A stretch of DNA of 64,000 nucleotides from an uncultured Paracoccaceae bacterium. GTDB lineage: Bacteria; Pseudomonadota; Alphaproteobacteria; Rhodobacterales; Rhodobacteraceae. The translations under genes were made by a program, and so were the position numbers. The stretch lies in assembly GCA_937146765.1 (NCBI GenBank), contig CAKZRP010000037.1, positions 124,001 through 188,000 of the forward strand. The letters run 5' to 3'. Below are positions 1 through 8,279 of the stretch, piece after piece. A model generated the notes under the pieces. The model was not told the DNA's origin. It worked only from the letters and a program-made list of their open reading frames with translations, and searched no databases. Every line of letters starts with the position of its first letter. Position 1 is the stretch's first letter.

Positions 1-324
1 GCCCCGCACCGCCGCGCGCTTTGCGGCGAGGTCGATCAGCACACGAGCCAGACCCGTGCCGCGCTGTGCCGCATCAACCGAGAGTTTACCGATATAGAAC
101 GCATCGGCCTTGGGCGTCAGCACCACGCAGGCCACCACGGGCGCACCAATCGCCCAGATCTCGCCATTCGTGGCCGCAGCGGCCAGATCCGCGACGGTCA
201 GCCGGTGCATGGAAGAGGGCGGGTCAATCCGCCCCTCCATATAGGCAAAGCTGCGCCGGATCAGGTCGAGCACCTCGGGCAGTTGCGCACTGTCGGGGGC
301 GATCTGAACCGGCGTCAGGTTCAT
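1..324 (-). CDS. GNAT family N-acetyltransferase, C-terminus beyond the window
   Basis: The first 108 residues are visible; the gene runs off the left edge. The reading frame begins at the ATG at 324, 7 bases downstream of the purD stop, so it is probably co-transcribed with purD. Residues 87-93 (QRGTGLA) match the acetyl-CoA-binding motif A of GNAT enzymes (Q/R-x-x-G-x-A), preceded by the usual beta strand (FYIGKLSVD). The substrate cannot be told from sequence. The family call is secure; a specific role is not. Confidence 0.85.
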   Translation of the reverse strand, partial: MNLTPVQIAPDSAQLPEVLDLIRRSFAYMEGRIDPPSSMHRLTVADLAAAATNGEIWAIGAPVVACVVLTPKADAFYIGKLSVDAAQRGTGLARVLIDLAAKRAAVRG

Positions 325-331
325 CTTCGGA

Positions 332-1594
332 TCACAGCGCGCGCCAGCCGATGTCGCGGCGGACAAAGCCCTCGGGCCAGTCGATCTGATCCACCATCGC
401 ATAGGCGCGGTCGCGGGCCTCTTGCAAACTGTCGCCGCGCGCGGTGACGTTCAGCACCCGACCGCCAGTGGCGAGGATCTTGTCGCCCTCAGCCTTGGTG
501 CCGGCGTGGAAGACCATGTTCATGCTGTCCTCGGGCAGGGCGGCGAGGCCCTTGATCTCGGTGCCCTTCTGGTAGTCGCCGGGATAGCCATTGGCCGCCA
601 TCACCACGGTGATCGCATGGTCGTCGGCCCAGTTCACCCGCGCCTCGGACAGGCGCCCTTCGGCGGCGGCCTGCATCAGGTCGAGCGCTTGTGCGCCAAG
701 GCGCATCATCAGCACCTGACACTCCGGATCGCCAAAACGCACGTTGTATTCCACCAGACGCGGCTCACCGTCCTTGATCATCAGACCGGCGTAGAGCACG
801 CCCTGATAGGGCATGCCGCGCTCTGCCATCACCCGCATTGTGGGCTTCACGATCTCTTCCAGCGCCTTGGCTTCGATCTCGGCACTCAGGACCGGAGCAG
901 GGGAGTAAGCGCCCATGCCGCCGGTATTGGGGCCAGTGTCGCCTTCGCCAACGCGCTTGTGGTCCTGCGCGGTGCCGATGGACAGGATTTCCTCGCCATC
1001 ACAGAGCACAAAGAGCGACGCTTCCTCACCTTCCATAAATTCTTCGATGACGACCTCGGCCCCCGCGCCACCAAAGGCGCCGCCGAACATATCGTCGATG
1101 GCATCGAGCGCGGTTTGCTCGTCCATCGCCACGATCACGCCCTTGCCGGCCGCAAGGCCATCGGCTTTGACCACGATCGGCGCGCCATTGGCGCGCACAT
1201 GGGCCTTGGCGGCCTCCGCATCGGTGAAATGGCCATAGCCTGCGGTGGGGGCTTTGGCTGCGTCGCAGATTTCCTTGGTAAAGCTCTTCGAGGCCTCAAG
1301 CCGCGCCGCCGCCTCGGAAGGGCCAAAGACCAACAGACCCGCCTCGCGCAGACGATCCGCCACCCCGGCGGCCAGGGGCGCCTCGGGGCCGACGATCACA
1401 AAGTCGATGGCATTTTCCTCGGCAAAGGTGGCCACGGCGCCGCCATCCTCAGCGTTGAGCGCGGCACATTCGGCGATCTGCGCGATGCCGGCATTGCCCG
1501 GCGCTACCACCAGACGGTCGCATTTCGGGTTCTGCATCACGGCCCAAGCCAACGCATGTTCACGTCCGCCGCTCCCAAGGATAAGGATATTCAT
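332..1594 (-). CDS. purD: Phosphoribosylamine--glycine ligase
   Basis: GAR synthetase joins glycine to 5-phosphoribosylamine using ATP, the second step of purine synthesis in the cytoplasm. The 420-residue length is normal for the family. The N-terminus (NILILGSGGREHALAW) is the diagnostic PurD start, and the ATP-grasp core follows with the conserved EEFMEGEEASL strand and the NVRFGDPECQ metal/ATP-site motif in the last third. The ATG at 1594 is the only sensible start. It is divergent from xseA and followed 7 bases later by a GNAT gene in the same orientation. Confidence 0.98.
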   Translation of the reverse strand: MNILILGSGGREHALAWAVMQNPKCDRLVVAPGNAGIAQIAECAALNAEDGGAVATFAEENAIDFVIVGPEAPLAAGVADRLREAGLLVFGPSEAAARLEASKSFTKEICDAAKAPTAGYGHFTDAEAAKAHVRANGAPIVVKADGLAAGKGVIVAMDEQTALDAIDDMFGGAFGGAGAEVVIEEFMEGEEASLFVLCDGEEILSIGTAQDHKRVGEGDTGPNTGGMGAYSPAPVLSAEIEAKALEEIVKPTMRVMAERGMPYQGVLYAGLMIKDGEPRLVEYNVRFGDPECQVLMMRLGAQALDLMQAAAEGRLSEARVNWADDHAITVVMAANGYPGDYQKGTEIKGLAALPEDSMNMVFHAGTKAEGDKILATGGRVLNVTARGDSLQEARDRAYAMVDQIDWPEGFVRRDIGWRAL

Positions 1595-1728
1595 GCCGCC
1601 ATTCTCCGATCTGCTTGGCCTTCGTTGCCGCGCGTTCTATGCTGGGTGCGCCATGAAAACAAGAACGCCTGCGCGCGTGGTGCGCGGTGAGAGCAGTCAA
1701 ATCCAAAGTCAAATCCAAAGAGTGTCCG

Positions 1729-3231
1729 ATGTCTGACCTTCTCGACGATCCCATGCCGGGGCAAAACGCGCCCGAATTCACCGTGTCCGAGATCTCCGGC
1801 GAGGTGAAGCGCACGCTCGAGGGCACCTTTGGCCGCATCCGGGTCAAGGGCGAGGTGGGCCGGGTGTTCAAGGCGCGCTCCGGGCATTTGTACTATGATA
1901 TCAAGGACGACCGCTCTGTTCTGGCCTGCACCACCTGGAAGGGGCAGATCCCCCACCTCGCCGTGGTGCCGGAAGAGGGGCTGGAGGTGGTGGTGACTGG
2001 CCGCCTCACTGCCTTTGGGGCGCAGTCCAAATACAATATGACCGTCGAGGAGGTCGCGGTCGCAGGCCAGGGCGCGCTGATGGCGCTCTTGGAAAAACGC
2101 AAGGCGCAGCTCGCCGCCGAGGGGCTGTTCGCGCCCGAGCGCAAGAAACCACTGCCCTATCTGCCGCAGATCATTGGCGTGGTGACCTCGCCCTCGGGGG
2201 CGGTGATCCGCGACATTCTGCACCGGTTGCGGGATCGTTTCCCGCGCAAGGTGCTGGTCTGGCCGGTCGCGGTGCAGGGCGTGAACTGCGCCCCGGAGGT
2301 GGCTCGCGCCATCGAGGGCTTCAATCGCCTGACACCGGGCGGCGCGCTGCCCAGGCCGGATCTGATCATTGTTGCGCGGGGCGGCGGCTCGATCGAGGAC
2401 CTCTGGGGCTTTAACGAAGAAATCGTGGCCCGTGCCGCCGCCAGCAGCCAGATCCCGCTGATCTCTGCCGTGGGGCATGAGACGGACACCACCCTGATCG
2501 ACTATGTCTCCGACCTGCGCGCACCGACCCCCACGGCGGCGGCGGAACATGCGGTGCCGGTGCGGCTGGATCTCTTGGCCTGGGTCGAAGGGCAGGGCGG
2601 TCGCATGACCCATGCCACCGCCCGCGCGGTGCAGTTGCGCCGCCAGCGCCTCGGCGATCTGGCGCGAGCGCTGCCGCGCCCGGATACGCTTCTGGAGACC
2701 CCGCGCCAAAGGCTCGACCGGGTCTCCGACCGGCTGCCCAATGCGCTGATCGCGGGGGTGCAACGGCGCAAACTGACCTTAAGCGAGCGCGCCGCCAGCC
2801 TGCGCCCCGCCACCCTGCGCAGCCTTGTCGAAGGGCGCAAGGACCGGCTGAAGAACCTGTCTTCCCGTCTCAGTCTGCGTCCCATCGCTCAGGAAACGGA
2901 GCGTAAGCGAAAGGCGCTAGATCAACTGTCCCAGCGCCTGAACGCGGCGCAAAACCTGCGAATCCAGCGCCACAGCGATCGGTTGAATGCCACCGGACGC
3001 CAGCTCGATATCCTCAGCTACAAGGCAACACTGGCGCGCGGCTATGCGGTGGTGCGAGATGGCACAACGCTCATCACCAACACAAAGGCCGCCAAAGGCG
3101 CCGAATCCCTGTCGATCGAATTTGCTGATGGTACTGTCACCCTTGGGCCAGATACTCCCAAAAGCACGCCTGCCAAACCCATATCCCCCAAGTCGGCACA
3201 GGGCCCGGGCGAACAAGGCTCGCTCTTCTGA
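1729..3231 (+). CDS. xseA: Exodeoxyribonuclease VII large subunit
   Basis: Large subunit of the single-strand-specific exonuclease VII (XseA/XseB), which degrades ssDNA to oligonucleotides in repair. The 500-residue product has an N-terminal OB fold (about residues 15-110) and the exonuclease VII core with GVVTSPSGAVIRD (about 149-161), ARGGGSIEDLWGFNEE (about 214-229) and RAPTPTAAAEHA (about 263-274), then a long coiled-coil-like region. I chose the ATG at 1729; an in-frame GTG at 1687 would add a Lys/Ser repeat tail without family support. xseB is not in the window. It is divergent from purD with a 134-base shared promoter region. Confidence 0.97.
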   Translation: MSDLLDDPMPGQNAPEFTVSEISGEVKRTLEGTFGRIRVKGEVGRVFKARSGHLYYDIKDDRSVLACTTWKGQIPHLAVVPEEGLEVVVTGRLTAFGAQSKYNMTVEEVAVAGQGALMALLEKRKAQLAAEGLFAPERKKPLPYLPQIIGVVTSPSGAVIRDILHRLRDRFPRKVLVWPVAVQGVNCAPEVARAIEGFNRLTPGGALPRPDLIIVARGGGSIEDLWGFNEEIVARAAASSQIPLISAVGHETDTTLIDYVSDLRAPTPTAAAEHAVPVRLDLLAWVEGQGGRMTHATARAVQLRRQRLGDLARALPRPDTLLETPRQRLDRVSDRLPNALIAGVQRRKLTLSERAASLRPATLRSLVEGRKDRLKNLSSRLSLRPIAQETERKRKALDQLSQRLNAAQNLRIQRHSDRLNATGRQLDILSYKATLARGYAVVRDGTTLITNTKAAKGAESLSIEFADGTVTLGPDTPKSTPAKPISPKSAQGPGEQGSLF

Positions 3232-3235
3232 GCCT

Positions 3236-3280
3236 CTTCATCTTCTTCCAAATATCCCGGAGCGCGAGGCAGAGCCTCGC
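3236..3280 (-). repeat. 3'-end hairpin plus ATATTT/AAGATGAAG element, copy 1
   Basis: Read on the minus strand, a 7-bp hairpin (GCGAGGC / GCCTCGC, 3-base loop, 3264-3280) is followed by a CCGGGATATTT tract and an AAGAAGATGAAG tract (3236-3260). The same order occurs on the plus strand at 12830-12880. It lies just after the minus-strand gene ending at 3295 and between convergent genes, so it may terminate transcription. The function is inferred. Confidence 0.6.
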
Positions 3281-3294
3281 ATCCGGACCTCGCC

Positions 3295-3705
3295 TCACAC
3301 ACCCACCTCGGGCCCAAGGCAGAGCATTTCCTCCTGCGGCGACGCCTGTTCGGTCAGGGTCAGCGGCGGGCCGTCTCGATCAATGCTGACGCTCAGGCCC
3401 TCGCCGGTGATCTGATAGGTCCAGCATTGTGCCGCTTCCCGACCTTCGTAGATAAAGCAGATCTCCGGCCCATTTGCGCTGTTCTGCGCATACCATTCAC
3501 CCTCGACACAGCGGCCATCCAGAAAGGACCAGATCACCCGCTGGCTGGGGAGGTAGCGCTCGGCCCCGTAGGGGGCACCGTTCCAGTCAAAGTGAATGGT
3601 GCGACCCTGCGTGTAGCTGTCGAACTCCCGCGCATCAGCGGCAAGCAGCGGCAGGGGGGCGGCGAGAAGGCATAAGCCGAGCGGGAGGAGAAACCTGTGG
3701 ATCAT
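3295..3705 (-). CDS. Small secreted protein of unknown function
   Basis: A 136-residue protein with a clear Sec signal peptide (MIHRFLLPLGLCLLAAPLPL, with a likely AxA cleavage site near residue 24-26). The mature part contains four cysteines (GRCVEGEW, EICFIYEG, AAQCWTY, MLCLGPE), suggesting two disulphides in the periplasm, and an aromatic-rich beta-type pattern. No catalytic motif was recognised. I took the ATG at 3705, because the longer upstream frame has no signal peptide at its start. It is convergent with xseA. Confidence 0.75.
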   Translation of the reverse strand: MIHRFLLPLGLCLLAAPLPLLAADAREFDSYTQGRTIHFDWNGAPYGAERYLPSQRVIWSFLDGRCVEGEWYAQNSANGPEICFIYEGREAAQCWTYQITGEGLSVSIDRDGPPLTLTEQASPQEEMLCLGPEVGV

Positions 3706-3846
3706 ACACCTATCCTGCCCGAGCCTTGCCGCCGCGCCAAGGCCCTGGTGGGCCGTGCCCGGCGGATCGGCGGGGTTGCGCAGGGTCAGCTTTGACCACA
3801 GGCCCTCCGCCGGGGCATCCTGACAAAAAGGCTGGAGGGATGAGGA

Positions 3847-4503
3847 TTGGGGACGGCATTGGACCTGACAGGGAGCCAGATGCTGGGGCTCGCCGTGGCG
3901 GCGCTCTGCGCGGGGGCCTATTTGGGTCGGGTGCACAGGCAGCCGAGCCTCGTGCGGTCCATGCTGAAACTTGCCTCGGTAGCGGTGCTGGCGGCACTGG
4001 CGGCAGGCCATGCCCCCGGTCTGTCGCTGGCACTTGCAGTCTCGGCACTGGGCGATCTGGCTTTGTCGCGACCGGGAGAACGGGCCTTTCTCGTCGGAGT
4101 GCTGGCCTTCGCGGTGGCACATTGTGTCTATGTGGTTCTCTTCCTCGGGTTGCCTGGGGCGGATCTTCTGAACCTCCTCGTCGCGCCACGGCTTTGGTAT
4201 TTTCTGGGTCTGTCGGCACTTGCGGCCCTGGTCGCGCGGATGTTGTTTCGGCACGCGGGCGCCCTGCGCTGGGCGGTTCTGGCCTATGTGCCCTTGATCC
4301 TCGCGATGACCCTGGCGGCTTTGGCGCAGGCGCGACCCGCGCTCTGGCTCGGCGCGACGATGTTCCTGAGCTCCGATCTGATCCTTGCGGTCGAGCGGTT
4401 TCTCCTTGCTCCGTCAAGCGGCTGGCGCAGGGCCAGCGCGCCTGCGATCTGGCTTCTTTACTGGGGGGCGCAGCTGGTGTTTTTTCTCGCCCTTGCCACC
4501 TGA
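3847..4503 (+). CDS. Lysoplasmalogenase (YhhN/TMEM86 family) membrane protein
   Basis: A 218-residue integral membrane protein with about eight hydrophobic segments and the YhhN hallmark ALGDLALS near residues 65-72, plus MFLSSDLILAVERF late in the chain. Family members hydrolyse the vinyl-ether bond of lysoplasmalogen, but bacterial substrates are mostly unproven. The TTG at 3847 is placed 6 bases after a GGAGGGA ribosome site (3834-3840) and is preferred; an internal ATG at 3880 is the alternative. It is 74 bases upstream of ftsY on the same strand. Confidence 0.8.
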   Translation: MGTALDLTGSQMLGLAVAALCAGAYLGRVHRQPSLVRSMLKLASVAVLAALAAGHAPGLSLALAVSALGDLALSRPGERAFLVGVLAFAVAHCVYVVLFLGLPGADLLNLLVAPRLWYFLGLSALAALVARMLFRHAGALRWAVLAYVPLILAMTLAALAQARPALWLGATMFLSSDLILAVERFLLAPSSGWRRASAPAIWLLYWGAQLVFFLALAT

Positions 4504-4520
4504 ATTTCCCGCATTGCACT

Positions 4521-4549
4521 TTGCAACCCCCGCCAAACCACATTAGGTG
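4521..4549 (+). promoter_or_regulatory. Candidate housekeeping promoter of ftsY
   Basis: TTGCAA (4521-4526) and TAGGTG (4544-4549) are separated by 17 bases, 28 bases before the ftsY start. The same TTGCAA...TAGG pattern precedes the esterase gene at 28901, which supports reading it as a sigma-70 promoter. Inference only. Confidence 0.45.
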
Positions 4550-4577
4550 AAGGTCAAACGACCCTGCGGAGACCCAG

Positions 4578-5654
4578 ATGGCGCTTTTTTCCAAGCTGAA
4601 GGACCGGTTGCTGAAATCCTCCTCCCGGCTCAGCCGCGAGGTGGATGCGATTGTGGAGGAGGGGGCAACGACTGCAGCCCCTGCCGAGCCGTCTTCGGTG
4701 GCAGGGGCGTCGACCCCGGCACCCGCCGCCCCCCCCGCGTCCGCCCCTGCAGCGCCGGCGGAGGTGTCCAGACCGGGCCTTCTCGGGCGGCTCATGGGCC
4801 GCAGTGCCCCTGCCGAGCCGCGCCGGGTGCTCGACGACGAGATGCTCGAAAGCCTCGAGGAAATGCTGATCGCCTCCGACATGGGGGTGGATACGGCGCT
4901 GCGGGTAACCTCGAACATCTCCGAAGGTCGGATGGGTCGCAGGGTCTCGGGGCGCGAGATCCGCGAGTTGCTGGCGCAGGAGATCGCCCGGGTGATGGAA
5001 CCGGTGGCAAAGCCCCTGCCGATCTATGCCACAAAGCCGCAGGTGGTGCTGGTGGTCGGGGTCAATGGCTCCGGCAAGACCACCACTATCGGCAAGCTCG
5101 CCAGCCAGTTCCGTGCCGCCGGCAAATCGGTGGTGATCGCCGCCGGTGACACCTTCCGTGCTGCCGCCGTCGAACAGTTGCAGGTCTGGGGCGACCGCGC
5201 CGGGGTGCCGGTGCTGACTGCGCCCGAGGGCTCCGATCCGGCCAGCCTGGCCTTTGATGCGATGACCAAGGCCGAGGCGGAGGGGGCCGACCTTCTGATG
5301 ATCGACACCGCCGGGCGTTTGCAGAACCGGACCGACCTGATGGAGGAATTGGCCAAGATCGTCCGGGTGATCCGCAAGAAGGACCCGAATGCGCCGCACA
5401 ACACGCTGCTGGTGCTCGATGCCACCACGGGTCAGAACGCGCTCAGCCAGGTGGAGACCTTCCGCCAGCTTGCCGATGTCTCCGGCCTCGTGATGACCAA
5501 GCTCGACGGCACCGCCAAGGGCGGTGTGCTGGTGGCTCTGGCCGACAAGTTTGGCCTGCCGATCCATGCCATCGGCGTCGGCGAGCAGATCGACGACCTC
5601 GCTCCCTTTGATCCCGAGGAATTTGCCGCCGCCCTCACCGGGCTCGAGACCTGA
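4578..5654 (+). CDS. ftsY: Signal recognition particle receptor FtsY
   Basis: SRP-receptor GTPase that docks ribosome-nascent-chain/SRP complexes at the inner membrane for co-translational insertion. The 358-residue protein has a short Ala/Pro-rich acidic A-region (about 1-75), an N domain, and the G domain with P-loop GVNGSGKTTTIGKLA (about 158-172), DTAGRLQNR (about 243-251) and TKLDGTAKGG (about 306-315). The ATG at 4578 begins MALFSKLKDRLLKSS, a typical amphipathic start. Its stop lies 24 bases from the stop of the convergent MgtC gene. Confidence 0.97.
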   Translation: MALFSKLKDRLLKSSSRLSREVDAIVEEGATTAAPAEPSSVAGASTPAPAAPPASAPAAPAEVSRPGLLGRLMGRSAPAEPRRVLDDEMLESLEEMLIASDMGVDTALRVTSNISEGRMGRRVSGREIRELLAQEIARVMEPVAKPLPIYATKPQVVLVVGVNGSGKTTTIGKLASQFRAAGKSVVIAAGDTFRAAAVEQLQVWGDRAGVPVLTAPEGSDPASLAFDAMTKAEAEGADLLMIDTAGRLQNRTDLMEELAKIVRVIRKKDPNAPHNTLLVLDATTGQNALSQVETFRQLADVSGLVMTKLDGTAKGGVLVALADKFGLPIHAIGVGEQIDDLAPFDPEEFAAALTGLET

Positions 5655-5678
5655 GCGGGCGCGGTCGGCACGAGGCTG

Positions 5679-6173
5679 TCACCGATGCGAGAGCAGCAAT
5701 CGCTCCACATGGCGCAGGACAAAGAGCACCGTGAGCACGAGACCGGTGGCCAGACAGGCCAGCGGCATCTGTCCGGCGCCGCAGCCAAGGCCGATGGCCC
5801 CGGCCAGCCAGAGCGAGGCGCCGGTGGTGACATTGCGCACCCGGTCGCCGGAGGTGAAGATCAAGCCGGCGGCCAGGAAGGCGACGCCTGCTGTCACCGC
5901 CTCGATCATGCGCAGCGGGTCATTGCGTTGCGCCTCGGCGCCGAAATCCAGCGCCGCGATCTCGCGCCCGAGGATGATGAAGAGACAGGCGGCAACGGAT
6001 ACCAGGATATGGGTCTTGAGCCCGGCCGGTTTGCCCAGCATTTCACGTTCCGCCCCGATCAGCGCGGCCAGGAGCGAGGCCGCAAGAAGGCGCACGAAGG
6101 CCACCGGCGCCGGCACGACCGAAAAAGTGCTGGTCAGCTCTCGCGTCATTTCCTCAAAGACGATGTCGAACAT
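5679..6173 (-). CDS. MgtC/SapB family membrane protein
   Basis: A 164-residue membrane protein with about five transmembrane helices and the MgtC-family motif ALIGAEREMLGKPAGLKTH near residues 35-53, followed by GLIFTSGDRVRNVTTGASLW. Family members are linked to magnesium homeostasis and intramacrophage survival in pathogens; here only the N-terminal membrane domain is present. I used the ATG at 6173 (MFDIVFEEM). The frame continues upstream but with an arginine-rich tail that is not family-like. The transport role is not proven for this subfamily. Confidence 0.85.
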   Translation of the reverse strand: MFDIVFEEMTRELTSTFSVVPAPVAFVRLLAASLLAALIGAEREMLGKPAGLKTHILVSVAACLFIILGREIAALDFGAEAQRNDPLRMIEAVTAGVAFLAAGLIFTSGDRVRNVTTGASLWLAGAIGLGCGAGQMPLACLATGLVLTVLFVLRHVERLLLSHR

Positions 6174-6316
6174 GGGGGCCTCGCGGTCTCGTTTGCGGTG
6201 GGTCTTCCTGCGACAACGGGCCCCAAGGGCAAAGGTTCCGCGACGGGCGGTGAGCCACAGCGCAGCTGTCCGCCGCATGTTCCGACGCCTGAACGCCCCA
6301 ACCTGCAGGAGGACCG

Positions 6317-7225
6317 ATGCTCAGCAGCTGGCTGATTTCGCTGGAGGGCACCGAAGAGGGGCATCGGGTGGCGCTGATCCTTGCGCTCTCGGCTGCCTTT
6401 CTGCACGCGGTCTTTGGTGCCTTGCAGAAGGGACGACACGATCCCTGGCTGTCGCGCGGAGCCATCGACGCCTCCTATGGTCTGATGGCGGCGCCCTTCG
6501 CCCTTTTTGTGGTGCCCTGGCCGGAGCCGCATATGTGGGTGATCTTCCTCGGCGCCTTTGTGATCCATGTGGCCTACAAGGTCTTGCAGGCCTCCGCCTA
6601 TACCAAGGGGGCCTATACGGTGGTCTATCCGGTGGTGCGCGGGACGGGTCCGTTGTTTGCGGTGATCGGTGCCTATGTGCTGTTCGGCGAAACCTTCACC
6701 TGGGTGCAATGGCTGGGCATCGGCGTGTTGCTGGCCGGGATCTTCGGGCTTGCGGTCTACAACTACATCTTTCTGGTGACTGCGCGAGACACGCTGGGGA
6801 TTGCGCTGCTGCTGGCGGCGATCACCGGGCTTTTTGTGGCGCTCTACACCACCTATGACGCCTATGGTATTCGGGCGACGGCCGATCCCTTCACCTTTCT
6901 CGCCTGGTTCTTCATGATCGACGGGCTGGCGATGCCGCCCTATGCCTATCTGCGCTGGCGCCGCATGGGAGACGCGCGCCCCGCTCCTGGCCCCTTGATG
7001 CTGCGTGGACTTGTCGGCGGGCTGGTGGCCTTTGCCTCCTTCGGCTCGGTGATGCTGGCGACCCGCCTCGACAAGGTGGGCGAGGCGGCGGTCCTGCGCG
7101 AAACATCGACGGTCTTTGCCGCGTTGATCGGCTGGCTGGTCCTGAAGGAGACGGTGGGGCCGCGCCGGATCGCCCTGATGGCGCTGATCGCGATCGGGGC
7201 GGTGATTGTTGAAATGGGCGGCTAG
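6317..7225 (+). CDS. EamA/DMT-family transporter
   Basis: A 302-residue protein with ten predicted membrane helices arranged as two EamA repeats (about 15-145 and 160-300). The second repeat ends with an EamA-like VLRETSTVFAALIGWLVLKE stretch near residues 257-276. Members are drug/metabolite exporters; the substrate here is unknown. The ATG at 6317 follows an AGGAGG-like ribosome site. It is divergent from MgtC and precedes yciB by 44 bases on the same strand. Confidence 0.85.
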   Translation: MLSSWLISLEGTEEGHRVALILALSAAFLHAVFGALQKGRHDPWLSRGAIDASYGLMAAPFALFVVPWPEPHMWVIFLGAFVIHVAYKVLQASAYTKGAYTVVYPVVRGTGPLFAVIGAYVLFGETFTWVQWLGIGVLLAGIFGLAVYNYIFLVTARDTLGIALLLAAITGLFVALYTTYDAYGIRATADPFTFLAWFFMIDGLAMPPYAYLRWRRMGDARPAPGPLMLRGLVGGLVAFASFGSVMLATRLDKVGEAAVLRETSTVFAALIGWLVLKETVGPRRIALMALIAIGAVIVEMGG

Positions 7226-7269
7226 AAGCGCCACATGCAAGCTTTGACTGGGACAAGACGGGACGGATC

Positions 7270-7923
7270 ATGACGCAACAGACTGAGGACGCAGGCCAAG
7301 AGACCGGCGCGGGGCGCAAGGTGAGCCCGCTGGTGAAGAACCTGCTGGAATTCGGCCCGGTGGTGCTGTTCTTCGTCGCCTACCTCAAGCTGAAGGGGGA
7401 GGTCTTCGAGATCGGCGGCACCGCCTATGAGGGCTTTATCGTGGTCACCGCGGGCTTCGTCCCCTTGATGGTCCTGTCGACACTGGCGCTCTGGCGGCTC
7501 ACCGGCAAGCTCTCCAAGATGCAGGTGCTGACGCTGGTGCTGATCGTCGTTTTCGGCGGGCTCTCGGTCTGGTTCAACGACGAGCGCTTCTTCAAGATGA
7601 AGCCGACGATGATCTACCTTCTATTCGGCGGCATGCTGGGTTTTGGTCTCATTCGGGGCGAGAGCTACCTGCGGGTGATGATGGAGGAAATGATGCCGCT
7701 CAAGCCAGAGGGCTGGATGATCCTGACCCGGCGGTTCTGCGCCTTTTTCTTCGCGCTGGCGCTGGCCAATGAGGTGATCTGGCGCCTGTTCACCACCGAG
7801 ACCTGGGTCTATTTCAAGACCTTCGGGCTGACGGTGGCGATGTTTCTCTTCTTCATGCTGCAAACAAAGCTGTTCCAGACCTACGGGGTCGAAGACACTA
7901 CCGAGCCCAAAGGGGATCTCTGA
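7270..7923 (+). CDS. yciB: Inner membrane-spanning protein YciB (septation protein A)
   Basis: A 217-residue YciB/IspZ protein with five to six membrane helices and the conserved LLEFGPVVLFFVAY start of the membrane domain (about 22-35), NDERFFKMKPTMIYLLFG (about 101-118) and NEVIWRLFTTETWVYFKTFG (about 172-191). The family is involved in envelope maintenance and interacts with elongation and division proteins. The hydrophilic N-terminal 15 residues are longer than in E. coli. It lies just downstream of the EamA gene and may be co-transcribed with it. Confidence 0.93.
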   Translation: MTQQTEDAGQETGAGRKVSPLVKNLLEFGPVVLFFVAYLKLKGEVFEIGGTAYEGFIVVTAGFVPLMVLSTLALWRLTGKLSKMQVLTLVLIVVFGGLSVWFNDERFFKMKPTMIYLLFGGMLGFGLIRGESYLRVMMEEMMPLKPEGWMILTRRFCAFFFALALANEVIWRLFTTETWVYFKTFGLTVAMFLFFMLQTKLFQTYGVEDTTEPKGDL

Positions 7924-7966
7924 CCCAGCGGAGATGCGCTGGCGCGCATCACAGATTTGAGGGATT

Positions 7967-8035
7967 GCGCTGCGCTGTGCGCAGCGCGGAGGGCGGGGGC
8001 CGCGCCAAAGGCGCGGCCCCCGCCCGGCCCAACGC
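7967..8035 (+). repeat. Double-hairpin repeat element, copy 1
   Basis: Two perfect hairpins in tandem: a 9-bp stem with 3-base loop (7967-7987), then a 16-bp stem with AAA loop (7991-8025), followed by CCCAAC. This architecture recurs at 48737-48820 and, inverted, at 51592-51681. It sits between the convergent yciB and hydrolase genes. Confidence 0.65.
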
Positions 8036-8147
8036 TTTTGGACCGCGGGGCCGTGAGGCCAAAGGTCCAGAAAGGGGCGGGAGCCCCCCCCCGCCCGCCG
8101 CAGGCGAATTGGTCTTCTTGAGGAATTGGGAAAAAGGTCAGACGCTC

Positions 8148-8181
8148 TGACCCATTGTTTCGCGTGCGAAACAATGGGTCA
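8148..8181. terminator. Perfect 16-bp inverted repeat between convergent genes
   Basis: Arms 8148-8163 and 8166-8181 are exact reverse complements with a 2-base centre (GT). No long T-run follows. It lies between yciB (ends 7923) and the hydrolase gene (ends 8280). A bidirectional terminator or a protein-binding palindrome are both possible. Confidence 0.5.
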
Positions 8182-8279
8182 CGGAGGCTGATACTTCTTA
8201 TGCGCGTTGCCGCTGCGGCGCGCGCATATATCTGGGTGCGGCACAACGGATCACAGGGATGTCAGCGGCAGAGAGCGCC

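Noticed and set aside
3427..3675. Plus-strand frame inside the secreted-protein gene
   Set aside because: It is antisense to a gene with a clear signal peptide, has no ribosome site and no domain.
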